A stretch of 64,000 nt of DNA from Frateuria aurantia DSM 6220 (lineage in GTDB: Bacteria > Pseudomonadota > Gammaproteobacteria > Xanthomonadales > Rhodanobacteraceae). The stretch covers positions 1,550,001 to 1,614,000 of the forward strand of contig NC_017033.1 of NCBI RefSeq assembly GCF_000242255.2, given 5' to 3'. The notes beneath the pieces were generated by a model. The model was not told the DNA's origin, ran no database searches, and saw only the letters and a program-made list of their open reading frames with translations. The position numbers and the translations under genes were made by a program. Positions 1-7,694 of this stretch are shown piece after piece. How positions within the stretch are numbered: the stretch's first letter is position 1; every line of letters begins with the position of its first letter.

Positions 1-575
1 CGCTGTCGGTTCCAGTAGCTCTTGAACTTCAGGACCTGGTGCGGATCGAAGACCAGTACCACCACCTTGGCCAGGGCCAGGATCTCCTGCAGGTGGTTGT
101 CCTGCTCAAAATGGTTGTAGCGATCAGAGCGGCTCAGCAGTAGATGGGCCTCGTCGACAAAGACGACATCGGCCGTGGTTCCCGACTTGTGGCATTGATT
201 GACAAAGCTGGTCGGCCGCTGGTAATCCCCTTTGCGTACCGCCGGCAGCGTTCCGGCTACCCGTTTGTAGAACTTGATCATCTCCGGATGATTGACCAGC
301 ATCAGGTTGCGACTGCCTGCCAGTGGATCATGTCCTTGCCGGTCACGCGCCAGTTGCTGGATGCGTTCAAAAGCGGCATTCACCACCACACTCTTGCCAG
401 TGCCTGCATCGCCTTCGATGACCAAAGCGGCCGGGGAGGCGGCATGATGGGTACGGGCAAAGTCCACGATGTGATCGACCAGTGCCTGCTGGGCCTTGGT
501 CAGTGCAGGACGGGACGGAGACGTGGGCGGAACGTCGGCCAGCGGCAAGGAAGTTGCGGGTTTTGAAGTGGTCAT
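1..575 (-). CDS. DUF2075 / Schlafen-3-like DNA/RNA helicase domain protein (3' end outside window)
   Basis: The open frame runs from an ATG at 573-575 leftwards off the window edge; about 191 codons are visible. A low-complexity N-terminus is followed by a P-loop GDAGTGKS at residues 55-62 and a Walker B/DEAH box (VFVDEAHLL, DEAH at 141-144). This arrangement is typical of the DUF2075 (Schlafen group 3-like) ATPase/helicase family, whose cellular role is mostly undefined and which often occurs near defence genes. The gene diverges from a nuclease-like gene at 870, and the 294 bp between them would hold both promoters. A role in nucleic-acid metabolism or defence is inferred from family and neighbour only. 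The C-terminal helicase motifs cannot be seen. Confidence 0.8.
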   Translation of the reverse strand, partial: MTTSKPATSLPLADVPPTSPSRPALTKAQQALVDHIVDFARTHHAASPAALVIEGDAGTGKSVVVNAAFERIQQLARDRQGHDPLAGSRNLMLVNHPEMIKFYKRVAGTLPAVRKGDYQRPTSFVNQCHKSGTTADVVFVDEAHLLLSRSDRYNHFEQDNHLQEILALAKVVVLVFDPHQVLKFKSYWNRQ

Positions 576-869
576 GTCCAGAGCAAATCAGTGTCGGGGA
601 TAAGTCGGAGCGGGCCGCATGCCGGCCATGCCAACACTTGGTCGTGTCGGATTGGCAGTTCTGACGGCCCTGGTGCAATGCCCCGGCTGCAGCGATCATA
701 CGCCTGGCCGACAAGGAGTCTGAAGGCAGGACAGCTGCCCGGCGTGGGTTCGCCCTTCATGTGGTCGGTGGGCACATGCAGGAGATCTTCGCAGGGGATG
801 GCTGGCATCACGAGCCGGGGACGCTGCTACACTTGTCACGGTCGGCATTATCTGAAGGTTCTTGCAAGC

Positions 870-2147
870 ATGAGCGACCCCATCCTGGATCTGGTCCGGC
901 GTTGGCGTGAGGATCCTGGCGCGACATATCAGAGCTGGTTCCTGTGGGAGGAGCGGCTGAAGAATTTCCGGTCCATTCGTCGCGGTCTGCAGCAAGTCGT
1001 TGCCGAAATCCAGGAAGATCGCTTCGGTATTGCTTATCGTGGATCATCGCTCGAGACTGTGGTTCACTCGATCGCCGAGCAACGGCAGATCTTCAAGGGA
1101 GCCGATCATGCGTTCCTGTGGAAGCCCAAGCTGCGCATTCCTGATATCTACGAGCACTCTCTGAATCAGAAAGCGTTTGGCCGTCTGCTGGATACCTGCT
1201 TGTGCAGCCATGCCGAAGATGCTCTGGTTTCGGCCATCCATGCCATTGACGCGCAACAGATCAAGGGGCTGGGTCCGGCGGTGGCGAATCTGCTGTATTT
1301 CCTGCACCCGACCCTGATCCCGCCGTTCAATACGGCCATCGTCAAGGGCTACAACGCGTTGACCGGTTCGCGAGTCAAGCTGGGGCGCTGGCAGGAGTAT
1401 CTTGCGATGCGCAAGGGCATTCTGGACTTGAATGAGCGCTGCCGTTCCTGGTTGTCCAATGATCTGGGTGCCATCGGCGGTCTGTTGTTCGATGTGGGCA
1501 GTGGGCGCTATCCGGCTCCGCCATTGGGTGACGATATCGCGGCCCGGGAGGCTTGGGCGCGTGATCTGCATGCCGTGCGCCAGCAGAGTGCGGCAGAGGT
1601 CCGGCGCTTGCAAGCCGAACGCGAAAACGACCATACCCATACCCAGATCCAGGGTTGGCTGCGTGATCTGGGGCTGGCTCTGGGCCATGAGGTATGGATA
1701 GCCGCCAATGATCGCGGCCGCTCGTGGGCGGGCGGCCGTCTGGGCGATGGTTGTCTCTCCGAGCTGCCGGGCTTCCCCTTGGGAACGCCCGGTGCGGCCG
1801 CGGTACGCCTGATTGACGTGTTGTGGCTCAATCGTGACGGTTGCAGCATCGTCGCGGCTTTCGAAGTGGAACACTCCACCTCGATCTATTCCGGCATTGT
1901 GCGCATGCTCGATCTGGCCCTGGGGCGCGAAGCGCATGCACTGGAGGGCCTGTTTCTGGTGGCTCCCGACAAGCGCGAAGCGGATGTACGCGATCAATTG
2001 CGGCGACCGGCCTTCAACAGAATCGCCGACATGAATGTGCGCTATTTGCCGTACGGGGCACTGGCTCAGCATCGAGAGGCTATGGCCCGCTTTGGCCAGG
2101 GCTTGAAGCCGATTCAGGCCATTTCGCATCTTTTGACGACGGGGTGA
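870..2147 (+). CDS. Putative PD-(D/E)XK restriction-endonuclease-like protein
   Basis: 425 aa from the ATG at 870; upstream in-frame codons have non-coding-like composition. The first half is helical and contains a helix-hairpin-helix-like stretch, IKGLGPAVANLLYFLHP. The C-terminal third has a candidate nuclease core: an acidic residue in RLIDVLWLN, then a hydrophobic strand ending in AAFEVEHSTS, i.e. D...ExE spacing as in PD-(D/E)XK restriction enzymes. DNA cleavage is inferred from this motif. No methyltransferase is adjacent, so a classical type II pair is not evident. The divergent DUF2075 helicase suggests a possible two-gene nuclease-helicase module. It could also be a housekeeping nuclease of unknown function. 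Confidence 0.65.
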   Translation: MSDPILDLVRRWREDPGATYQSWFLWEERLKNFRSIRRGLQQVVAEIQEDRFGIAYRGSSLETVVHSIAEQRQIFKGADHAFLWKPKLRIPDIYEHSLNQKAFGRLLDTCLCSHAEDALVSAIHAIDAQQIKGLGPAVANLLYFLHPTLIPPFNTAIVKGYNALTGSRVKLGRWQEYLAMRKGILDLNERCRSWLSNDLGAIGGLLFDVGSGRYPAPPLGDDIAAREAWARDLHAVRQQSAAEVRRLQAERENDHTHTQIQGWLRDLGLALGHEVWIAANDRGRSWAGGRLGDGCLSELPGFPLGTPGAAAVRLIDVLWLNRDGCSIVAAFEVEHSTSIYSGIVRMLDLALGREAHALEGLFLVAPDKREADVRDQLRRPAFNRIADMNVRYLPYGALAQHREAMARFGQGLKPIQAISHLLTTG

Positions 2148-2348
2148 TACCCGACTGCCTTCGGGTTGCCATTCGGGCGTTCCGATGGGAGATGATCTGG
2201 CCGCGACTTCCTGCGGCTGGCACAGCCCGGATGATGGGCCTATGATCCTTGGCACTGGATGTCGTCACGTTGTAGTGGCGGTCAATTTCCTCGAGTTCGG
2301 GAGCATTGCGGCCCCTGCGAGAATTCGGAACAAGGATTTGCACGCTTA

Positions 2349-3638
2349 ATGATCAGCCGTCTTCGAATGCTCGTCCCGCTGCAGAGTCGTCAGTCAGATC
2401 TCTACAGCAAGTCGGGAGGTACGGCGGTTGCCGGCGCGGCTCTTGAGCAGGCCGCGCCGCGCCACCGCTGGCATGTGCTGATGATACTCAGCTTGCTGAT
2501 GGGTTTCGCCTCGATTTCCACCGACGTCTATCTGCCGGCTATTCCGACGATGGCGCGGGAACTGGGTGTGCCGGTGGGCACCATCGAGCTGACCGTATCG
2601 GGTTATCTGGTGGGTTTCAGTCTGGGCCAGCTGATCTGGGGGGCCGTCAGTGACCGTTATGGGCGCCGCCTGCCGGTGGCACTGGGGCTGTTGCTGTTCG
2701 TGGCCGGCTCGGTCGGTTGCGCGATGTCCGGCACGGCCTGGGTGCTGATCGGTTGGCGTCTGGTCCAGGCGATGGGTGCCTGCGCCAGCGTGGTGCTGGC
2801 CCGGGCGATGGTTCGTGATCTGTATGCCGGCCATCACGCGGCGCGTATGTTGTCGACCCTCATGATGGTGATGGCCGTGGCTCCCTTGCTGGGGCCGATG
2901 GTGGGTGGACAGATTTTGCTGGCTTCGGGCTGGCGGGCGATCTTCTGGTTGCTGGCGGTGATCGGCGTGCTGACACTGCTGGCGCTGGCGGCCTTGCCGG
3001 AAACCCTGCCGCCGGAACGGCGCCATGCCCTGCCGCTGTCACAGGCGTGGGCCGGCTACCGCGCACTGCTGCGTGATCCCCGGCTGCGTGCCTATATGGG
3101 TGTGGGCGGTTTCTATTACGCCGGCATGTTTGCCTATATCGCCGGTTCGCCGTTCGCCTTTATCAGTTACTACCATGTGTCCCCTCAGGTCTATGCGCTG
3201 CTGTTTGCCGGCGGCATCGTCGGCGTGATGGCTGCGAATCTGTTCAACCGACGGATGGTGGCCCGCTTTGGCAGCGATCGTATTCTGCAATGGGGCGCGA
3301 TGATCGCGGCTGGGGCAGGTGCAGCCGCGGCGATAGCCGGTGCCACGGGCTGGGGTGGTCTGGTGGGTCTGGCGATTCCCTCACTGCTGGTAGCCTCGAT
3401 GGCCGGATTTATCGTGGCCAACGCCATTATCGGCGCGCTGGCGGACTTTCCCAGGCAGGCGGGCGCCGTATCGGCGCTGGTCGGGGCCTTCCAGTATGGT
3501 TTCGGGGTACTCAGCTCGGGTATCTTGGGGGCATTGGGCGACAGCTCCCCCTGGCCGATGACCTGCATCATGCTGCTCAGTGGTCTGGCCTGTCTGGGCT
3601 GCGCGCTGTGGCTGCGAGCTAGGCCTCGCCTGCAGTAA
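2349..3638 (+). CDS. Bcr/CflA-family MFS drug efflux transporter
   Basis: 429 aa from the ATG at 2349; an ATG at 2367 is an alternative. A cytoplasmic N-tail of about 40 residues leads into about twelve hydrophobic segments. TM1 contains STDVYLPAIP, characteristic of the Bcr/CflA (DHA1) proton-coupled exporters, and the loop between TM2 and TM3 has the MFS motif A, GAVSDRYGRR, at about residues 98-107. A conserved RLVQAMGACASVVLARAMVRD stretch follows (motif B/C region). The family exports bicyclomycin, chloramphenicol or sulfonamides across the inner membrane; the substrate here cannot be deduced. A LysR gene follows in the same direction after 270 bp and might regulate it. Confidence 0.85.
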   Translation: MISRLRMLVPLQSRQSDLYSKSGGTAVAGAALEQAAPRHRWHVLMILSLLMGFASISTDVYLPAIPTMARELGVPVGTIELTVSGYLVGFSLGQLIWGAVSDRYGRRLPVALGLLLFVAGSVGCAMSGTAWVLIGWRLVQAMGACASVVLARAMVRDLYAGHHAARMLSTLMMVMAVAPLLGPMVGGQILLASGWRAIFWLLAVIGVLTLLALAALPETLPPERRHALPLSQAWAGYRALLRDPRLRAYMGVGGFYYAGMFAYIAGSPFAFISYYHVSPQVYALLFAGGIVGVMAANLFNRRMVARFGSDRILQWGAMIAAGAGAAAAIAGATGWGGLVGLAIPSLLVASMAGFIVANAIIGALADFPRQAGAVSALVGAFQYGFGVLSSGILGALGDSSPWPMTCIMLLSGLACLGCALWLRARPRLQ

Positions 3639-3750
3639 GCAGGCGGTGAAGGCGTGGCTTTTCACGCAGGCATCCGCAGCCGGTTCAGCGGCGTTGCAGA
3701 CGTATCATCGCTTGTTTGCCATCGCGGTGATGGCTGGCCCCAGACGACCT

Positions 3751-3769
3751 TTCCCTGCGTTGCAGGGAA
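3751..3769 (+). terminator. Hairpin downstream of the MFS gene
   Basis: A perfect 8-bp inverted repeat (TTCCCTGC / GCAGGGAA) with a 3-nt loop lies 113 bp after the transporter stop codon. No U-tract follows, so it may be a processing or regulatory structure rather than an intrinsic terminator. The rest of 3639-3908 shows no gene; it must hold the promoter of the LysR gene. Confidence 0.3.
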
Positions 3770-3908
3770 CCCCGCGAGCCTTCGGATCGCAACGGCGGTG
3801 GCCAGCTCGGCCTCCACCCCGGCTCTGGACTGGACGCTTGGGAATATCCATGGGTCTCGTCGGCCGGCGAGCATCCCGAGATGCATTGATGTATGACGGA
3901 GCAGACGA

Positions 3909-4820
3909 ATGCGACGCGAAGAACTGGTGGATCTCAATGCCTTCATGATCGTGGCCGAGGAGCAGAGCTTCACGCGTGCCGCGGCCAAGCTGGGCACCTC
4001 GCAATCGACCTTGAGCTATACCATTCGTCGACTGGAGGCCCGGATGGGCGTGCGCTTGCTGACACGGACCACGCGACGGGTGGCGTTGACCGAGGCTGGC
4101 GAGCGTCTGCTGCGCACCTTGAGTCCGGCGCTGGACAGCATTGCCGAGGAGATAGCCGCGCTCAGCCAGTTTCGCGACAAGCCGGCAGGACGACTGCGTA
4201 TCACCACGTCCGAACATGCGGCCCAGACGCTGCTGGTGCCGGCGCTGGAGCGGCTGCTGCCGCAATATCCCGACCTGCATGTGGAGCTGGCCATCGAGTC
4301 CAGCCTCACCGATATCGTTGCCGAGCGCTTCGACGCGGGGGTGCGGCTGGGCGAATCGATTGCCAAGGACATGGTGGCCGTGCGGATCGGGCCGGATCTG
4401 CGCATGGCCGTGGTCGGCTCGCCCGATTATTTTGCCCGCCACCGCAAGCCCAGAACGCCGAAGGATCTGGCCGATCACTCATGCATCAATCTGCGGATGC
4501 AGAGCGCCGGCGGCGTCTACAGCTGGGAATTGCAGAAGGGGCCGCGTGAACTGCATGTACGCGTGGATGGCCAGCTGACCATCAATCATGCGGCGACCAT
4601 TCTGCATGCCGCCCGCGGCGGATTGGGCCTGGCCTGCGTGCCCGAGAATCTGGTGCAGGACGCCGTGGCGGCCGGCCAGCTGCAGCGGGTGCTGGAAGAC
4701 TGGTGTCCGCCGTTCCCCGGCTATCACCTGTACTATCCCAGCCGGCGCCAGCCATCGGCGGCGTTCCGCCTGTTGCTGGATGCGTTGCGCTATCCGCCCA
4801 AGGCCCTGGGCCTTGGTTGA
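3909..4820 (+). CDS. LysR-family transcriptional regulator
   Basis: 303 aa, the usual LTTR length. Residues about 6-65 form the winged HTH (LNAFMIVAEEQSFTRAAAKL, TLSYTIRRLEARMGVRLL, TRRVALTEAG). The rest is the periplasmic-binding-protein-like effector domain beginning near GRLRITTSEHAAQTLL and including AGVRLGESIAKDMVAV, typical of the CrgA/DmlR-like subgroup. It is probably a homotetrameric DNA-binding regulator. It ends 50 bp before the remnant of an alcohol dehydrogenase and faces an aldo/keto reductase; LTTRs of this group commonly control such oxidoreductases. The target is therefore inferred to be the oxidoreductases or the upstream MFS gene. The effector is unknown. Confidence 0.9.
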   Translation: MRREELVDLNAFMIVAEEQSFTRAAAKLGTSQSTLSYTIRRLEARMGVRLLTRTTRRVALTEAGERLLRTLSPALDSIAEEIAALSQFRDKPAGRLRITTSEHAAQTLLVPALERLLPQYPDLHVELAIESSLTDIVAERFDAGVRLGESIAKDMVAVRIGPDLRMAVVGSPDYFARHRKPRTPKDLADHSCINLRMQSAGGVYSWELQKGPRELHVRVDGQLTINHAATILHAARGGLGLACVPENLVQDAVAAGQLQRVLEDWCPPFPGYHLYYPSRRQPSAAFRLLLDALRYPPKALGLG

Positions 4821-4870
4821 CACGGCAGGGGGATCGGGCATGCGCCCCGATGCCTCTGCCGTGCATTTCG

Positions 4871-5026
4871 TCAGCTGGCGCAGGGCTGGCCCAGCGTCGC
4901 CATATCGATCACGCAGCGGTGATGCACATCCGAACGCTCCAGGCGGTCGAAGGCTTCATTGATCGGGGCCACGCGGATGGTTTCGCAGTCCGGCAGGATC
5001 TGCTGGCGAGCGCAGAAGTCCAGCAT
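4871..5026 (-). pseudogene. C-terminal remnant of a zinc-type NAD(P)-dependent alcohol dehydrogenase
   Basis: On the minus strand, 51 codons ending at the TGA at 4871-4873 read MLDFCARQQILPDCETIRVA, then an INEAFDRLERSDVHHR segment and VIDMATLGQPCAS. This closely resembles the last about 50 residues of cinnamyl-alcohol/aldehyde reductases of the YahK/AdhC group (LEFCAEH..., INEAYERMLKSDVKYRFVIDM). The catalytic zinc domain and the Rossmann fold are absent. The fragment begins 33 bp from the stop of the neighbouring aldo/keto reductase, so most of the ancestral gene was deleted, probably when the two oxidoreductase genes were brought together. It is unlikely to be expressed as a functional protein. 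Confidence 0.7.
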
Positions 5027-5059
5027 TCAAGCTCACGGAGGCTGTCTGGTTGTGTGATA

Positions 5060-6061
5060 TCAGAGGAGGCGGCCTTCGACAGGGTAGGCCGGATCGGTGA
5101 AGCCGGGCGTGGAGGCATGACCAGGGTGGACCAGCGCGTCCACAAAGGCTTCGTCGTCGGCGCCCAGCTTTACGTCCAGTGCCGTCAGATAGCTGTCCCA
5201 GTGGGATTCGGTACGTGGGCCGGCGATGGCCGAGCTGATCAGGCGGTTGTTCAAAACCCAAGCCAGGGCGAAAGCGATGGAGCTGATGCCCTTGCCGGCG
5301 GCGCGCGCAGCGATCTGTTGTGCGATATGCAGCGATTCGGCACGCAACTCGGTCTGTTTGATGCGGGGATCGCCACGGCCTGCGCGGGAGTCAGCCGGCA
5401 ACTGGTCCAGCGAGGCATATTTGCCGGTGAGAATGCCGCGTGCCAGCGGGCTGTAAGGCACCACGCCCAGACCGTAATGCGCTGCTGCCGGCAACTGTTC
5501 GACCTCGGCACTGCGGTTGACCAGATTGTACAGCGGCTGGCTGACACTGGGCCGCTGGATACCCAGCTGATCGGCCAGTCTTGCCACTTCGGCGATGCGC
5601 CAGCCGTGGAAATTGGACAGGCCGTAATAACGCAGCTTGCCCTGGCTGATCAGGTCACCGATCGTGCGCAATGCCTCTTCCAGGGTGACACCGGGCAGGG
5701 CGCGGTGAAAATACAGGATGTCGACATAATCGCTGCCCAGTCGCTGCAGGCTGGCCTCGAAGGTCTGCATGATCCACTTGCGGGACTGGCCCATGGTATT
5801 GGCCTGATCGCCGCGACCGTATCCGAATTTGGTGGCAATGACCCATGCATCGCGTTGCGTGGCCAGACTTCTGCCGACCACACGTTCGGACTCGCCGTTG
5901 TTGTAGACATCGGCCGTATCCAGGAAATTGATGCCCTGAGCGGCAGCCTTGTCGATGATGCGCCTGGCGGTGGGGGCATCGGTGTCGCCTCCGAACATCA
6001 TGGCGCCCAGGCAGAGAGGGGAGACCTTGAGGGCGCTTTGGCCGAGATAGCGGTAGTCCAT
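5060..6061 (-). CDS. Aldo/keto reductase
   Basis: 333 aa, full length for an AKR (beta/alpha)8 barrel. The catalytic tetrad is visible: D48 and Y53 in NFLDTADVYNNGESE, K78 in VIATKFG, and H119 in DILYFHR. The C-terminal part has the cofactor-binding segment SSAIAGPRTESHWDSYLTAL. It should reduce carbonyl substrates with NADPH in the cytosol; the substrate is unknown. It is transcribed toward the LysR gene, with a truncated alcohol dehydrogenase between them. Its start lies about 800 bp from the prophage boundary. Confidence 0.92.
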   Translation of the reverse strand: MDYRYLGQSALKVSPLCLGAMMFGGDTDAPTARRIIDKAAAQGINFLDTADVYNNGESERVVGRSLATQRDAWVIATKFGYGRGDQANTMGQSRKWIMQTFEASLQRLGSDYVDILYFHRALPGVTLEEALRTIGDLISQGKLRYYGLSNFHGWRIAEVARLADQLGIQRPSVSQPLYNLVNRSAEVEQLPAAAHYGLGVVPYSPLARGILTGKYASLDQLPADSRAGRGDPRIKQTELRAESLHIAQQIAARAAGKGISSIAFALAWVLNNRLISSAIAGPRTESHWDSYLTALDVKLGADDEAFVDALVHPGHASTPGFTDPAYPVEGRLL

Positions 6062-6561
6062 GGATTGCTCGCGGAGTCGGAAAGGAAGAGGTCGCAGGCG
6101 GCGTTCGTCACGGTCGCGCCGGCCGCCGTCAGCTTCAACGGCTGATGGGCCATGGGCCTGGATCCCTTATCCTAATGCGCTGCCTGCAGGCGATACATCG
6201 AGGCAGGTCGAATGGTTTCATATCTGGTATTCATCAATTTCTGCAAATCACGGGCCGAATCCGCCGGTGAGCTTCTCTGCCGCCACGCGTGGTCAGGTGG
6301 TGGATGGATCAGGCGGAACAGGGGGGATTGAGCGAGTCCTCTGGCGCGTGGCAGCACATTCCGGTTTCATCAGTCCATGGGTTCCACGCCTTCGATATCG
6401 CAGCGGCCAAGGCCCGGCAGCGGGCAAGACTGGGATCGTGCGCTCAACGCAGCTGGACAACTGCGATGACATGGCAGGACAGCTTGAGGTCTGCATCTTT
6501 CCGCGATGGGTACCTGACCCTCGGCAGGGCCAGCCGATGGCATCTTGGTGCAGCATTCGTC
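6062..6561. other. Gene-poor stretch left of the prophage
   Basis: No open frame here has protein-like composition; the overlapping reading frames on both strands are rich in Arg, Ser and Cys and match no recognisable family. The stretch must include the promoter of the aldo/keto reductase at its left end. The rest may be decayed DNA of an earlier integrated element (see 6562-6855). Confidence 0.4.
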
Positions 6562-6855
6562 CTACGGACTTTCCATGACTGTCACCTGGACCACTTGGTG
6601 CAATCGATGGTGCAATTTTGGTGCACAAGGGTGCGATTTGCAGGAATTCAAACAAGCTGCGACGGGCTTGAAAATGCTTGGACTGATGCAGGCTGCATTG
6701 CACACGAGATGTGCATCCTGTGTGCAATGCGGCCCGATTTTCAACTGCGTTCAAATACTTGTGTGCACGTGTGCGGGGTTGCGATACTGGCCGCAAGTGA
6801 TGGATTTACAACGCAATGGCTGCGTTTGAGGATCTGTGCACAAGTGTCTCGTGGT
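6562..6855 (-). pseudogene. Remnant of a second integrase 5' end and attP arm
   Basis: This segment aligns by eye with 50460-50652, the integrase-proximal end of the resident prophage. Both contain a 9-bp inverted repeat ATTGCACAC...GTGTGCAAT, then TTCAACT.CGTTCAA, CAACGCAA(T/G).GCTGCGTTT and GTGG before the attachment core. In the minus-strand reading frame MKIGPHCTQDAHLVCN parallels MKVGGHCTQNAHLVCN upstream of the resident integrase, and SIFK is retained from its N-terminus, after which similarity is lost. It lies outside the present attL, so it is best explained as the end of an older, related element that occupied the same tRNA before the resident phage. Confidence 0.6.
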
Positions 6856-6872
6856 CCCCCCGGCAGGACTCG
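6851..6872. repeat. attL: left attachment site
   Basis: The 17-bp core CCCCCCGGCAGGACTCG at 6856-6872 is identical to 50653-50669. With one mismatch at 6855 the match extends left to GTGG at 6851, covering the tRNA CCA end. The mismatch falls on the tRNA discriminator position (T here, i.e. A73 in the tRNA sense; C in attR, i.e. G73). To the right the sequence diverges completely. Confidence 0.9.
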
Positions 6873-6907
6873 TTTTGACCATATAAATCAATGCGATACA
6901 TGCCGCC

Positions 6908-6945
6908 ATGTGCACTTTGTGTGCAGTGCACATCCGTGTGCACAC
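6908..6945. promoter_or_regulatory. Cluster of TGTGCA / TGCACA motifs (candidate integrase arm sites)
   Basis: Within 38 bp of the left prophage end the hexamer TGTGCA or its complement occurs repeatedly (ATGTGCACTTT, TGTGTGCAG, TGCACATCC, GTGTGCACAC). The same hexamer recurs on the other attachment arm (50493-50640) and in the old remnant (6597-6855). Recurrent short motifs flanking a tyrosine-recombinase core are typical of arm-type integrase or excisionase sites; the assignment is an inference. Confidence 0.5.
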
Positions 6946-6951
6946 GCCATC

Positions 6952-7182
6952 TCACTTGGATCTGATTCCGCGCTCACGGTATCCCCAGGCAATGATGTCG
7001 GCCGGAAGCCACCGCTTCAATCGCCGGCCATGCTCGATCTTTGGTTCCGGGAACCGTGGCATCTTGCTGATGCTATCCGTGAAGGTCTTGGGCACAACGC
7101 GGAAGTAGGTCGCGCAATCCTCCGGCGTCCATAGCCGATCAGTCGGGAGCTGATCGGGTTCAATTTTCTCAGCAGCTCCCAT
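6952..7182 (-). CDS. AlpA/excisionase-like small HTH protein
   Basis: 76 aa from the ATG at 7180-7182 (a GTG one codon upstream is the alternative). The core LWTPEDCATYFRVVPKTFTD, KMPRFPEPKIEHGRRLKRWL and ADIIAWGY resembles the HTH_17/AlpA winged-helix fold used by phage excisionases: a helix, a recognition helix, then a basic wing ending in the usual (D)I..W. It lies 80 bp from attL, the last gene of the leftward early operon. In the circular phage genome it would lie directly upstream of the integrase across attP. Role as excisionase/directionality factor is inferred from fold and position. Confidence 0.65.
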   Translation of the reverse strand: MGAAEKIEPDQLPTDRLWTPEDCATYFRVVPKTFTDSISKMPRFPEPKIEHGRRLKRWLPADIIAWGYRERGIRSK

Positions 7183-7694
7183 CACGCCTCCTTGAAATAT
7201 CGCTGCACGATGTCAGTGGCACGATTCCACAGCTCGGCATCACCGTCTCGAAGAACCTCTAGAAGCAGTCGCTTCTCCTGCATGTAGACCTTGGCGAACT
7301 TGGGATCATGCAGAACGATGCTTTGCGTGTTGTGGATCAGATCGGCCAGCTTGATGGTCTTGGCCTCAGGGGATGCCTTGGCGATCCATTCGCGGTCGAT
7401 GCGCTTCCTTGCCTCTCGGTTTCCGTCATCAGGCGTTGATGCATCCGTCAGGGCATCCACAAGCTCTGCGACATCCTCGCCAAATTCCACCGCCACATCG
7501 ATGAGCCGGGTATCCGTATCCTCGACCACGTCGTGCAGTAGGCAGGCAGCGATCATTGTCGGCATATGAGCCACCGACTTCACGATGGCAGCGACAGAGA
7601 TCGGATGGGTGATGTAGGGATCGCCCGTGTACTTGCGAACCTGTCCTTCATGCGCTTGATAGGCGAAAAGAAGCGCCTTCTGTTCGATATCCAT
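7182..7694 (-). CDS. HD-domain (p)ppGpp hydrolase-like protein (MESH1/SAH type)
   Basis: 170 aa from the ATG at 7692-7694, preceded by a strong AGGAGGGG. The whole protein is one RelA/SpoT-type HD domain: H30 in YITHPISVA, H54-D55 and E58-D59 in ACLLHDVVEDT, D118 and N122 in KLADLIHNT. These match the Mn-binding and catalytic residues of the (p)ppGpp 3'-pyrophosphohydrolases. No synthetase domain is present, so it is a stand-alone small alarmone hydrolase-like enzyme, cytosolic. In this leftward early operon it could lower host (p)ppGpp or counter an alarmone-type toxin; that purpose is inference. It overlaps the excisionase-like gene and the next gene by a few bases. Confidence 0.85.
   Translation of the reverse strand: MDIEQKALLFAYQAHEGQVRKYTGDPYITHPISVAAIVKSVAHMPTMIAACLLHDVVEDTDTRLIDVAVEFGEDVAELVDALTDASTPDDGNREARKRIDREWIAKASPEAKTIKLADLIHNTQSIVLHDPKFAKVYMQEKRLLLEVLRDGDAELWNRATDIVQRYFKEA

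Noticed and set aside
6062-6578. Plus-strand 172-codon frame left of the prophage
   Set aside because: Starts within the promoter region of the aldo/keto reductase, has Arg/Ser-rich composition and no ribosome site.
6289-7134. Plus-strand 281-codon open frame crossing attL
   Set aside because: It spans the attachment site and the excisionase-like gene, has no family features, and its composition is that of a chance frame.
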